Below the pieces are notes generated by a model. It did not search any database and was not told the origin of the DNA. It worked only from the letters and a program-made list of their open reading frames with translations. 64,000 nucleotides of DNA, taken from contig NZ_AP021874.1 in assembly GCF_009688945.1 (NCBI RefSeq), positions 4,464,001 through 4,528,000 on the forward strand, given 5' to 3'. The DNA comes from Desulfosarcina alkanivorans. Lineage in GTDB: Bacteria; Desulfobacterota; Desulfobacteria; Desulfobacterales; Desulfosarcinaceae. Of the stretch, positions 54,093 to 63,785 are shown piece after piece. The translations under genes were made by a program, and so were the position numbers. Positions within the stretch are counted from its first letter, which is position 1. Each line of letters starts with the position of its first letter.

Positions 54093-56344
54093 CGGGCATC
54101 CTCCCCTTCGAGGGCATCGAACCGCGCCACCGGGGACTGGTGGGGGGCAAGGCCCTGGCCCTGGCCGCCCTGCAGCGCAGGGGGATCACCGTCCCCGGCG
54201 GTCTGTGCGTCACCACGGCCGTTTACCGGGAGGTCCTGCGCACCACCGGCCTGGGCACCCGCATCGCCATGGAGCTGGGCCGGCTTCCCCTGACGGCGAT
54301 GCGCTGGGAGGAAATCTGGGACATGGCCCTGCGCATCCGCAGTCTTTTTCTCCGTACGCCCATCCCCGGCCGCCTGAAAGACGCTCTCACACCTGAACTT
54401 GAAGCCCGTTTCGGCGGTCATGCCGTGGCCGTGCGTTCATCGTCTCCCCAGGAAGACCGGTCCGGCGCCTCGTTTGCCGGCCTGCATGACAGTTACGTCA
54501 ATGTGCGGGGCACCGATGCCATCCTCGAGCACATCCGCCTGGTGTGGGCCTCCCTGTGGTCCGACGGTGCATTGCTCTACCGCCGGGAGCTGGGCATGGA
54601 CATGCAGAAAAGCGCCATGGCGGTGATCGTCCAGAGGCTGGTGGACGGCGACTGCTCCGGGGTGGCCTTTTCCATGAGCCCCGATGGCGCCGGCCATGCG
54701 GTGGTCGAGTCGGTCTACGGACTCAACCAGGGGCTGGTGGACGGCACCATCGCCCCGGATCGGTGGAACCTGGACCGGCGAAGCGGTCGGGTTCTGGAAC
54801 ACACCCCGGCCGTGCGCCGGCAGGCCCTCCGTCCCGTGGACGACGGCGTCGCCGCGATGCCGCTGACGGATGCCGAAAAGAACCAACCGCCGCTGGCGGC
54901 CGGGGCGCTCGACCGGGTGTTCCGCCTGTCCATGGACCTGGAGGAAACGTTTGGCCGGCCCCAGGACGTGGAGTGGACGGTCAGGGGCGACAGGCTGTTT
55001 CTGCTCCAGAGCCGGCCGGTGACCACGGTCGGGGATGCGTCGGCAGACGGCAACGCCTGGTCGGCGGCGGACAAGCGCCCCTGGTACCTGAGCCTCAAGC
55101 GCAGTTTCGACAACCTGAAAACCCTGCACCGCCGCATCGAAGATGAACTCCTGCCGCAAATGGCGGCCGAGGCCGAGCGGCTCTCCCGAACCGACCCGGC
55201 CGGGCTTTCCGATGAAGGGCTGATCGACGCCATCCGGACGCGCATGCGCATCCACCGGCACTGGGTGGATGTCTACTGGCGCGATTTCATCCCCTTTGCC
55301 CACGGGGCCAGGCTGTTCGGCCAGGTCTACAATGACCTGGTCAGACCCGACGACCCCTACGCCTTCACCGCCCTGCTGGGCGAGACCCGCATGACCGGGC
55401 TTGATCGCAACCGCGACCTGCAGCGGCTGGCCGGAATGATCCGGGAGAGCGATCGGCTGCGCGAACAGCTGACCGCCGGTGCACCGGACGATGCCCCCCC
55501 TGACTTTACCGAACACCTGAATGCATTCCTGGCCCGATATGAAGACCTGACCTTCAAATCGGTTCGTTTTTTCAAGGACCGGTCCGGATTGGTCCGCCTG
55601 CTGCTGGAGATGGCCGCCCAACGCACACCCGGGCCCGTGGCCGGGAAACCGGACATGGCCGCATTGACCGCCGACTTCATCAACCGGTTTCCCCCGGATC
55701 GGCAGGGGTTTGCCCGGCAGATCCTGGAAATCGGCCGGTCCAGCTACCGGCTGCGCGACAACGACAACATCGTCCTGGCCCGCATCGAGGCCCAGCTGCT
55801 CAAGGCCGTCGACGAGGGAAAACGACGCATCGGCGTCCTCGACCGGGTGGACGTGGGCGTCCTCACCCCGACACAGGTGGCCACCCTGCTGTCGGATCCG
55901 GATGCGCGGCCCGACATCGCCGGCGAACAGGAGGCCATCGACGAACCCGTCCAGCATCAGGGCCGGCCGGGTCTGGGCCCGGCGGCAGGGGTCACCGCCG
56001 ACGGGGACTTCGTCATGCGGGCCCGCCAGGCGATCGGCCAGCCCGCCGGTCAGGGTCTGGCCGTGGGTCCGGCGCGGGTGATCTCGGCGGTGGACGATCT
56101 GTTCCGGTTCAAAGCCGGCGAAATCCTGGTCTGCGATGCCATCGACCCCAACATGACCTTTGTGGTGCCCCTGGCAGCGGCCATCGTGGAGCGCCGGGGC
56201 GGCATGCTGGTTCACGGGGCCATTATCGCCCGCGAATACGGCCTGCCCTGCGTCACCGGCGTGGCCGACGCCACCACCCTGATCCACACCGGCGACCGGA
56301 TTACCGTGGACGGTTACCTGGGCATCGTCACCCTGGACACGTGA
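54089..56344 (+). CDS. PEP synthase/pyruvate phosphate dikinase-like enzyme
   Basis: The protein has 751 residues. N-terminal PEP/pyruvate-binding ATP-grasp domain (GGKALALAALQRRGI, RSSSPQEDRSGASFAGLHDS, LLQSRPVTT). A ~300-residue middle region without known motif. C-terminal phosphohistidine domain GGMLVHGAIIAREYGLP (His709). It lacks the final PEP-binding TIM barrel of true PpsA, so it is likely a PEP-utilizing relative (e.g. rifampin phosphotransferase-like) rather than PEP synthase. Coupled to the PNPOx-like gene. Confidence 0.8.
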   Translation: MTGILPFEGIEPRHRGLVGGKALALAALQRRGITVPGGLCVTTAVYREVLRTTGLGTRIAMELGRLPLTAMRWEEIWDMALRIRSLFLRTPIPGRLKDALTPELEARFGGHAVAVRSSSPQEDRSGASFAGLHDSYVNVRGTDAILEHIRLVWASLWSDGALLYRRELGMDMQKSAMAVIVQRLVDGDCSGVAFSMSPDGAGHAVVESVYGLNQGLVDGTIAPDRWNLDRRSGRVLEHTPAVRRQALRPVDDGVAAMPLTDAEKNQPPLAAGALDRVFRLSMDLEETFGRPQDVEWTVRGDRLFLLQSRPVTTVGDASADGNAWSAADKRPWYLSLKRSFDNLKTLHRRIEDELLPQMAAEAERLSRTDPAGLSDEGLIDAIRTRMRIHRHWVDVYWRDFIPFAHGARLFGQVYNDLVRPDDPYAFTALLGETRMTGLDRNRDLQRLAGMIRESDRLREQLTAGAPDDAPPDFTEHLNAFLARYEDLTFKSVRFFKDRSGLVRLLLEMAAQRTPGPVAGKPDMAALTADFINRFPPDRQGFARQILEIGRSSYRLRDNDNIVLARIEAQLLKAVDEGKRRIGVLDRVDVGVLTPTQVATLLSDPDARPDIAGEQEAIDEPVQHQGRPGLGPAAGVTADGDFVMRARQAIGQPAGQGLAVGPARVISAVDDLFRFKAGEILVCDAIDPNMTFVVPLAAAIVERRGGMLVHGAIIAREYGLPCVTGVADATTLIHTGDRITVDGYLGIVTLDT

Positions 56345-56557
56345 CGGCACCCCGATGAGGGCCCCGCCCGACGGTTCCGCCGGTTGCGCCAGGGCCCATG
56401 GCGTGATAGAAAGCACATGAGAATTTGCGGCTTTCGCATCCTGGCGTCGCACCGCCATCCCACAACGCCTGAAACACCCTACCAACCATGACCCCGCGGG
56501 GTTTGCCCATGGTGCTCGCGGGGTGAGACGCAATCGGTGTCAACAAGGGGGCTGCAC

Positions 56558-56959
56558 ATGAAACGAACCGGTCTGAAGCTGTCGATCATCATCGCGCTGG
56601 CAATCGTCTTCAGCGCACCATCCTGCTGGGCAAAGGAAAAAGGCTATTGCTACATCGTGAGTTACGGCCTGCGTGAGAAAACCGCTTACATCACCCCGGT
56701 GTTTGTCGCCAAGGTATCGGGGGCGACATACAGCGAAGAAGAATTTGTGGCCGACATTGAACTGATCCGCAAAATGGAAGGGCAATTTCAAAACTATCTT
56801 TCCGGAAAGGGCCTGAATACAGCCGACTATGTCACCAGCGCCCGGGTGGCCTACCGTTCACAGGCCATTGCCGAAAAATACCGGGCCGATGAAAAAAACG
56901 GTTTAGCCGGCAGGGGCTATGCCATCAAGGACACGGGCGGCTTTAAATTCAGGAACTGA
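56558..56959 (+). CDS. Small secreted protein, unknown function
   Basis: The protein has 133 residues. Signal peptide (LKLSIIIALAIVFSAPSCWA, cleavage after AWA/CWA). The mature part is mixed alpha/beta with one Cys (KGYCYIVSYGLREK) and a helical ELIRKMEGQFQNYL. Strong AAGGGGG site. I do not recognise the family. Confidence 0.7.
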   Translation: MKRTGLKLSIIIALAIVFSAPSCWAKEKGYCYIVSYGLREKTAYITPVFVAKVSGATYSEEEFVADIELIRKMEGQFQNYLSGKGLNTADYVTSARVAYRSQAIAEKYRADEKNGLAGRGYAIKDTGGFKFRN

Positions 56960-57012
56960 CGGCTTCGTTTCGCGGGTTCTCTGTCTGGTAAAAATTCAGG
57001 GGTGGTTCAGGT

Positions 57013-57306
57013 ATGGCCTTGCAGGCGTCAGATTACATAATTGGGGGGGTCATGGCGGTGGCGGCAGTTATCGCTGCCGGATCCTTTTCGGTCATCGCAA
57101 GCTACCTGTTCGACCGTGGCCTTGCCGATCGCAACGCGAAGGCGCCGAACATCATGGTGTGGTATAAAACCTATATGGCGCAGACCCGGCGACAAACCGG
57201 CCGGATCGGCACGCCATTCTGGCTCCATAGTGTATCCACCGGTATATTTATCCTCACCGGCGTGGTGTATACGATTGTACGGTTTATGATGCCCCGCTTC
57301 TTTTAA
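57013..57306 (+). CDS. Small two-helix membrane protein
   Basis: The protein has 97 residues with two hydrophobic segments (IIGGVMAVAAVIAAGSFSVIASYLF, then IFILTGVVYTIVRFMM split by a basic loop RRQTGRIG). Ribosome site TTCAGG. No family recognised. It lies between the secreted protein and the aminopeptidase. Confidence 0.6.
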   Translation: MALQASDYIIGGVMAVAAVIAAGSFSVIASYLFDRGLADRNAKAPNIMVWYKTYMAQTRRQTGRIGTPFWLHSVSTGIFILTGVVYTIVRFMMPRFF

Positions 57307-57353
57307 CCCTGTTCCACCGGCACACGCTGTCACGCCTGACACCGGAGGTCTGC

Positions 57354-59855
57354 ATGACTGTTCCCATCACACCCCAACACTACCGGCTCGCCATCGAGCC
57401 CGATCTTGAGCGCTTTACCTTTGACGGCCGGATGACCCTGCGGGCCACTGCCGACCAGCCCACCGGCACCGTCGATCTCGACTGTGCCGAGCTGGCCGTC
57501 TGGGGGTGCCGGATTGAACCGGACGAATCCGATGGGGCCCCGGTGGAATGCCCGTTTTCCGTAGACCCGGCCAACCAGCGGTTGACCCTCCATCTGCCCC
57601 GGCGAATGTCCGGCCCCATTCGGTTGACCATCGACTATACCGGTAAAATCAACGACCGCATGGCCGGCTTCTACCGCAGCCGCATCAAAGCGGGCACGCC
57701 CCCGGACCATATCGCCGTCACCCAGTTTCAGGAAAGCGACGCCCGGCGGGCCTTTCCCTGTCTGGACCACCCTGCGAAAAAGGCGGTCTTTGCCGTAGAA
57801 ATGGTAATCGACCCTGCCCTGACGGCCATTTCCAATACCGACGTCCGCACGATCACCGAACTCGACGACGGGAGGCGTCGGGTCACCTTCGACCCGACGC
57901 CCGAAATGTCCACCTACCTGCTGTTTTTCGGCGTGGGCCCGTTCGAAATTCACGAGGATGGCGTCGATCCCCGGGTAAGGGCCGTCTGTCTGCCGGGGAT
58001 GGGGGACCAGACCGCCTTCGGCCGCGAATTCGGCCGCCAGGCCCTGGCCTACGGCGAAGCCTACTATGCCATCGACTATCCGCTGTCCAAGATGGATCTG
58101 ATCGCCGTTCCCGATTTTGCCTTCGGGGCCATGGAAAACTGGGGGGCGATCACCTTTCGCGAGAACCTGCTGCTCAACGTACCCGGCGTGACCTCGCGGG
58201 AAGCCCAGGCCCGCATCTGCGAGGTCATCGCCCATGAAATCACCCATCAATGGTTCGGCAACCTGGTGACCCCCGCACAGTGGAAATACCTGTGGCTGAA
58301 CGAAAGCTTTGCCACCTATTTCGGTTTCGGCATGGTGGATCACCGCTACCCCGACTGGGAAATCTGGCACCAGTTTATCAGAAGCCAGACCGAAACGGCG
58401 CTGGCCCGTGACGCGCTGCAGGAAACCTTTGCCATTGAAATGCCGGGGGACGCCCAGGTGGCCATCACCACCAGCACGGCCCCGATCATCTACAGCAAGG
58501 GGGGCAGTATCCTGCGGCAGCTGGAAGCCTGGATCGGCCCCGCCCATTTCCAGGCGGGACTCCGGCGCTATCTGACGGATTTTGCCTATGGCTGCGCCGC
58601 GAGCCACCACCTGTGGGAATCCCTGTCGGCCGCTTCCGGCATGCCGGTGGACGAATTGATGCGCAACTGGGTCACCCAGCCGGGTTTTCCCGTGATCACC
58701 GCCCAGCGCGACAACCACACCCTGACCCTTCGCCAGCAACGCTTCACCTACCTGCCCGACGATGCGGCCCAGACATGGCTGATACCGGTATCGGTGGTCG
58801 CCTATGGCCCGGACGGCTCGACAACCACCCGGACGGTCCTGATGGAAAACGAACAGGCCGACATCCCCCTGCCGGCGGACACCGCCACATACAAGATCAA
58901 CCCCGATCAGGCCGGGTTTTACCACGTCTGCTACACCGACGCGCAAAACCTGGCCCGCCTGGGGGATATGGTCAGGCAGCAGCAGCTTGTGCCCATGGAC
59001 CGCTGGGGCCTGCAAAACGACCTTTTTGCGCTGGTCAAATCCGGCCGTGCGTCCATGGCGACCCTGCTGGACATGGCCGTCAACTATAGCGGAGAGCGCT
59101 CCTACCTGCCCCTTTCCAGCCTGGACAGCCACCTCTTCGAGGCCTTTCTGGTGCTGCGGGGCGACATCCGCGCCCGCATCGCCCACACGGCCACCGCATT
59201 GACGAACGCCGCCCTTGAGGCGATCGGACGCCTGCCCGAACCGGGCGAATCCCAGACCACGGCCATGCTGCGCGACCAGCTTCTGGTCCACGGCGCCTTG
59301 ATCGGCAACCCGGACGTTCTCGCCTTCCTTGCCGATCATTTCGAGGCGTTTGTTAGCGGTTCCGCCATCGCCCCCGACATCTTCAAGGGCGTGGTGGTCG
59401 CCGGTGCCGTTTCGGGCGACCGGCCGGCCCTGGATGCCATGGTCCAGCGGTTGGCGGCCAGCGGGGTCGAGCATGAACGCATGACCCTGGTCGGTGCGCT
59501 GGGCGCGTTCGGTCAATGGCCCCTGCTGGAAAAAGCGCTGGCGTACACCCTGGAGAACGTACCGGATCGTATTCGGTTCATGCCCCTGGTGGCGGCGGCC
59601 GGAAACCCGGCAGCGGTCGACCGCCTGTGGCCCTGGTTCGAAGACCATTTTTCGCAAATCGCAGGGATGCATCCCCTGCTGTTCGAACGGGTGGTGGCCG
59701 CTTTCGTGCCCGGGCCCGGCCTGCTGGACCCGGAGCGCACCCGGGCATATTGCAGCGGCTTGCTGCAGACGCATTCCCGCCTGAAAGACGTGATTGCGCT
59801 CTCACTGGAACGCCTGGCCGTCAATGCCGCCTTTCGCCGGCGGGAAAAACAATAA
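57354..59855 (+). CDS. M1 family zinc aminopeptidase
   Basis: The protein has 833 residues, full family length. GAMENWGAITFRE substrate motif, HEITHQWFGN zinc site near residue 294 with Glu in LWLNESFATYF, and a C-terminal ERAP1-like helical domain. Removes N-terminal amino acids from peptides in the cytoplasm. Ribosome site CGGAGG. Confidence 0.95.
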   Translation: MTVPITPQHYRLAIEPDLERFTFDGRMTLRATADQPTGTVDLDCAELAVWGCRIEPDESDGAPVECPFSVDPANQRLTLHLPRRMSGPIRLTIDYTGKINDRMAGFYRSRIKAGTPPDHIAVTQFQESDARRAFPCLDHPAKKAVFAVEMVIDPALTAISNTDVRTITELDDGRRRVTFDPTPEMSTYLLFFGVGPFEIHEDGVDPRVRAVCLPGMGDQTAFGREFGRQALAYGEAYYAIDYPLSKMDLIAVPDFAFGAMENWGAITFRENLLLNVPGVTSREAQARICEVIAHEITHQWFGNLVTPAQWKYLWLNESFATYFGFGMVDHRYPDWEIWHQFIRSQTETALARDALQETFAIEMPGDAQVAITTSTAPIIYSKGGSILRQLEAWIGPAHFQAGLRRYLTDFAYGCAASHHLWESLSAASGMPVDELMRNWVTQPGFPVITAQRDNHTLTLRQQRFTYLPDDAAQTWLIPVSVVAYGPDGSTTTRTVLMENEQADIPLPADTATYKINPDQAGFYHVCYTDAQNLARLGDMVRQQQLVPMDRWGLQNDLFALVKSGRASMATLLDMAVNYSGERSYLPLSSLDSHLFEAFLVLRGDIRARIAHTATALTNAALEAIGRLPEPGESQTTAMLRDQLLVHGALIGNPDVLAFLADHFEAFVSGSAIAPDIFKGVVVAGAVSGDRPALDAMVQRLAASGVEHERMTLVGALGAFGQWPLLEKALAYTLENVPDRIRFMPLVAAAGNPAAVDRLWPWFEDHFSQIAGMHPLLFERVVAAFVPGPGLLDPERTRAYCSGLLQTHSRLKDVIALSLERLAVNAAFRRREKQ

Positions 59856-60024
59856 CTGGAGCGAGGTGACAGACGGGGTTGCGATCATCAAGCCAATACA
59901 ATCTATTCTGTTGATTCTCAATTGTATTCTCCTTATTTTGACCGCAACGTTAGACCATGAACCATGAGCGTTGATATGTTTGGATCACTCATCGAGAGTA
60001 TAAACATCTCGGCCCAATAATCAG

Positions 60025-60561
60025 TTATAGGGAGGGAAACCGCAGGCGATCTCCACCATCCGGCGAACCGCGGAGGCGGCTGCCCTGCGCATGATACTGG
60101 TCGACCTGATGAAAGGCACCGACACCCCCGTGGTGATCCTTGGCGACATGAACGACGCGCAGATGAGCAACACCCTGAACGTGGTCACCGGACAGCCGAA
60201 CTACCTGGTCGGCCTCGACCAGGGGGGAAGCGACGTGGACCTTTACACCGTGGGCACCCTGCAGGAATACCGCAGCCTCCGGGACGTCTACTACACCCGC
60301 ATCCACCAGAACCAGCGCGAATCGCTGGACCATATTCTCGTTTCCCAGGAATTCTACAATTCCGCCAAAAAGCGGATCTGGGCCTTTACGGGCATGCAGA
60401 TCTTCAACGACCACCTCAACCACGACCACCACCGGGCCGACGGCACCTCGGATCACGGGATTGTCAGAGCGACCTTCGAATACCGCCCCAACCGGGGGCA
60501 GGCGATGAGAAGCACGTCCTCACCAGCAAGAGGAACGGCTCGATCCCGACAGACACCTTGA
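60025..60561 (+). pseudogene. Truncated endonuclease/exonuclease/phosphatase-family gene
   Basis: The readable frame keeps the C-terminal half of the EEP domain: PVVILGDMNDAQMSNTL, ESLDHILVSQEFY and the ending TSDHGIVRATFEY (His of the active site). The N-terminal half with the Glu/Asn metal ligands is absent; in-frame codons run upstream to a TAG near 60028 in phase. No ribosome site precedes the internal ATG. It is probably a remnant. AT-rich intergenic sequence before it (59856-60020) holds no gene. Confidence 0.75.
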
Positions 60562-60748
60562 AAATTTTCGCCGACAGAAGCGCAGGCGTTCTCATGGACG
60601 CATCTGTTATGGTTGAATTTTTGCGTTCCTGTATCTGTTACCTGCACCCCATCCGGTTTATGATCCGGGCGGAAAGGATGGAGAGCCCTCTAACCTCATG
60701 CCCGTAATAAACGGGGATGGGCACGAACCCGAAAAAGGAGCCGCCACC

Positions 60749-61738
60749 ATGAGCACCGATCAGGAACGACTGTCGCTGGCCCATGCCCTGGGCGCCCGGG
60801 AAACCCTCCGGCCCCACCTGTCGCCGACGCCCCTCAGGCAGTATCCCCGCCTGGACCGCCGCATCGGGGCGCAGCTCTATATCAAGCACGAGAACCACAA
60901 CCCCACCGGCACCTTTAAGATCCGGGGCGGCATCAACCTCATGCACCACCTGGCCGGCCGGGGGATATCCGGGGTGACCACCTATTCCACGGGCAACCAC
61001 GGCACCTCCGTGGCCGCCAGTGCCCGCCTGTTCGGTCTGACGGCCACCGTGGTGGTGCCGGAAGGGTCGAACCCTTTAAAAGTCCAGGCCATCCGGGATG
61101 CCGGGGCCGAACTGATCGAGCATGGAAGGGACTTCGAGGCGGCAGGGCAAAAAGTGGCGCAACTGGTGGAGGAGCGGGGGCTCTATTTCGTCCATCCGGC
61201 CAACGAGCCCCACCTGATCCACGGGGTGGCCACCGAATTTCTCGAAATCGTCGAGCGGGTGCCGGACCTGGATGTGATGATCATCCCCATCGGCGCGGGC
61301 AGCGAAGCCGCGGCGGCCATCACCGTGCTCAAGCAGATCCGCCCGCAAATCGAGATCATCGCCGTTCAGGCCGAAGCGTCGCAGGCGGCCTACCTCTCCT
61401 GGAAGGCCGGGGAAATTGTCACCGCCCCCAACAGCACCTTTGCCGGCGGGATGGCCACCGGCACGGCCTACCCGGTTCCCTTTGCACTCTACAAAGAGGC
61501 CCTGGCGGACTTCGTGCTGCTTTCAGAATCGGAACTTTACGAGGGCATCGCCCTGGCCGCCCACCACACCCGCAACCTCACCGAAGGCGCCGGTTCAGCC
61601 TGCCTGCGGGCCGCTTTTAAAATCCGCGATCGGCTGGCCGGCAAAAAAGTGGCGGTCCAGATGAGCGGCGGAAACGCCTCGGGGGTGGAGTTACAAAAAG
61701 CGATGGCATTACCGTGCCTGACCGACGGGACCTGTTAG
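60749..61738 (+). CDS. PLP-dependent threonine/serine dehydratase-like enzyme
   Basis: The protein has 329 residues of fold-type II. PLP Lys in NPTGTFKIRGGIN, TGNHGTS binding loop, IPIGAGSEAAAAI phosphate site, MSGGNASG. Closest to threonine/serine dehydratase. No regulatory ACT domain, so catabolic type. Start on AAAAAGGAG; the upstream in-frame ATG has none. Confidence 0.88.
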   Translation: MSTDQERLSLAHALGARETLRPHLSPTPLRQYPRLDRRIGAQLYIKHENHNPTGTFKIRGGINLMHHLAGRGISGVTTYSTGNHGTSVAASARLFGLTATVVVPEGSNPLKVQAIRDAGAELIEHGRDFEAAGQKVAQLVEERGLYFVHPANEPHLIHGVATEFLEIVERVPDLDVMIIPIGAGSEAAAAITVLKQIRPQIEIIAVQAEASQAAYLSWKAGEIVTAPNSTFAGGMATGTAYPVPFALYKEALADFVLLSESELYEGIALAAHHTRNLTEGAGSACLRAAFKIRDRLAGKKVAVQMSGGNASGVELQKAMALPCLTDGTC

Positions 61739-61752
61739 TCCCCTTCCACAAA

Positions 61753-61775
61753 CGGTCATTTTCAGAAAATGACCG
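61753..61775 (+). terminator. Intrinsic terminator
   Basis: Perfect 10-bp stem CGGTCATTTT / AAAATGACCG with a 3-base loop, 12 bases after the dehydratase stop. Confidence 0.7.
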
Positions 61776-62369
61776 CTCAATAAAATATTGGCACGTCGTT
61801 TGTATAGATTAACGGTAACTTACGACTTCCGTTCTACAGTACCTCCCTCCATCTGCCTCAGCACGAAATTGATAGCCTTTCGTGCTGAGGCTTCTCCTTA
61901 CAAACGATGTCCGTCCAGAAATAGGCGAATCGGGGCGAGATCCGGGCGCACAAAAAAATTTCCGCAGGCATATGGTTGATATTCCAGCAATAACATGTTG
62001 AGCGCAACGCAGATATCGGGCAAATTGGGCATTGATGGATAGGCTTGAAATAGCCGCATGCCGTCTGCATCCAAGGAAATGTCTTTCATTTCGACCGATC
62101 TTTTTAATGGGAGCCACGGTTACGGGATGCAAAGAAGTGCATGCATAATATTTTTGCGGGCGAAACATTTTTATTTCGATTGGCGTGTGCGCCGTTTTGG
62201 GGTCGAAACCGGCTATAGGTTCGATTTGCAAAGGTTTGACAAACGGTCCAGGGTCCCTGAAGAGCATTTCAAGGAAACGCGGCGAACCTTTAATGGATGA
62301 AAATGGGTTCACGGATCCTGTCCACAGGGACATGCTCATCCCTGGCGGCGTTGCCCTGTAGCTGCAGCG
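61776..62369. other. AT-rich region with no intact gene
   Basis: About 590 bases between the dehydratase terminator and the aldo/keto reductase remnant. Minus-strand frames here (for example one with DADGMRLFQAYPSMPNLPD around 61990-62065) look protein-like in short pieces but switch frame and lack starts, as in a decayed gene. An inverted repeat CCTCAGCACGAAA / TTTCGTGCTGAGG lies at 61856-61890. I cannot identify the source. Confidence 0.45.
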
Positions 62370-62873
62370 CTATACGTTCACCCCGTTCATCCCCTTTCGG
62401 GTATATCTCTCTTCCTTGACCGCACCCGGGCAGAAAATGGCGTCTGTCTGTTCTATCTCTTCATGGTCAAGCCAACAGTTCACCGATTCGATATTATCCA
62501 TAAGATAGCGGATATTGCCGGAACCCGGGATGGGAACGATATCATCGCCCTGGTGGAGCAACCACGCCAGCGCCAGCCGGGAAAGGGTGATGTTTCTGGC
62601 ACCGGCGATCGTTTCCAGCCGACCGACCAGACGCATGTTCCCGTTGCAGCTCGCTTCGGAGGTTCAGGAAAGCAGGCGCCGGAAATCCTCATCATCCTGA
62701 ATGGATTCTCGCGTCAGCTTTCCGGCGCGCAGTCCCCTGCCAAGGGGGCTGTAGGAAACAAAACCGATGCCGTTCTGGCGCAGCACCGGCAGCAGTCCGG
62801 CTTCTACATCCCGGGTAAACAGGGCGTATTCGGGCTGGATGCAGGTGACCGGGTGAGCGGCGTGCGCCTTCAA
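62370..62873 (-). pseudogene. Aldo/keto reductase, truncated and frameshifted
   Basis: The C-terminal half of the family is visible in two frames: CIQPEYALFTRDVE, FVSYSPLGRGLRAGKLT and EDFRRLL end at a stop near 62665. The sequence resumes in another frame with NMRLVGRLETIAGARNITLS, LAWLLHQGDDIVPIPGS and IRYLMDNIESVN. The N-terminal half with the catalytic Asp/Tyr/Lys is missing, so no active enzyme can be made. Confidence 0.8.
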
Positions 62874-62963
62874 TACGGGTCAGATGGAATCACCGCCTTG
62901 AAATCCATACTACAGAAGACATAAAGTTCTTGCATCCGCATAAATGACAATTTATTCTCAAAT

Positions 62964-63785
62964 ATGGACATAACCAGTCAATTGACCGACATTCCTTTAG
63001 AATCAAACCGGCCCCCGGCGTTTGTCCTTGAAGGCACGCTCAGGTCCCACTCGACGAAAAACCTGGCCCATCATGCCTGCCACCAGATTATGAAAATCCG
63101 TACCGGCATCACCCTGCTGGTTGAAAAAGACCGCCAGCAACCGCTGTTCAGCAACATGACAGCCTTTATTCCGGCCGGACTCCCGCACCGGTCCACGCCC
63201 CTGGGAGAAGCCGTTTACTACAAATCGATCTATCTTGACGAAGCCATGTTCCGCCGGAACATCAGCGACATTGTGATTTTTGATATGAGCGATCTCGGGG
63301 CGGCCCTGTTTGACCGAATCAGCAGTTTAATGGCCCCGCAGGGCGCCGACCCGGAAGACCTGGACGGTCAATGCCTGAAACTGCTGCTTAAATTAATGGA
63401 AACGGAGATTCACCACCGGTCTCACCTGGCTCGCATTCCGGTGCCCCGGAATCCTGCCAATCTGAGAATCACGGCATTTATCGCCAGCCGGTTTCAGAGC
63501 AAACTCACACTGTCCGACTTTACGAATGCGTTGCACTACTCTGAAAGGCATCTGTCACGGGTGTTCAAGGAAGATATAGGCATCACCATTTTTGAATACC
63601 TGAGGCTGTACCGGATTTTCCAGGCATCGCTGAAGCTGTTGAGGAAGGGCGCATCGAAGACCATCACGGAAATAGCCCTGTCATGCGGATACGACTCGCT
63701 ATCGTCGTTTTATAAGGATTTTAAGGAGATTTTCGTGATGACGCCCCGGGCCTTCAGCCAAAAAAATGGAGAAACCCATTCATGA
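62964..63785 (+). CDS. AraC-family transcriptional regulator
   Basis: The protein has 273 residues. N-terminal cupin-like sensing region (GLPHRSTPLGEAVYY) and C-terminal double helix-turn-helix (TLSDFTNALHYSERHLSRVFK; TEIALSCGYDSLSSFYKDFK). Its stop overlaps the start of the next gene (ATGA). It may have controlled the adjacent broken aldo/keto reductase. Confidence 0.87.
   Translation: MDITSQLTDIPLESNRPPAFVLEGTLRSHSTKNLAHHACHQIMKIRTGITLLVEKDRQQPLFSNMTAFIPAGLPHRSTPLGEAVYYKSIYLDEAMFRRNISDIVIFDMSDLGAALFDRISSLMAPQGADPEDLDGQCLKLLLKLMETEIHHRSHLARIPVPRNPANLRITAFIASRFQSKLTLSDFTNALHYSERHLSRVFKEDIGITIFEYLRLYRIFQASLKLLRKGASKTITEIALSCGYDSLSSFYKDFKEIFVMTPRAFSQKNGETHS

Noticed and set aside
61809..62339. 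176-codon minus-strand frame as a gene
   Set aside because: No ribosome site, composition unlike neighbours, and other frames in the same stretch look equally protein-like, as in decayed DNA.
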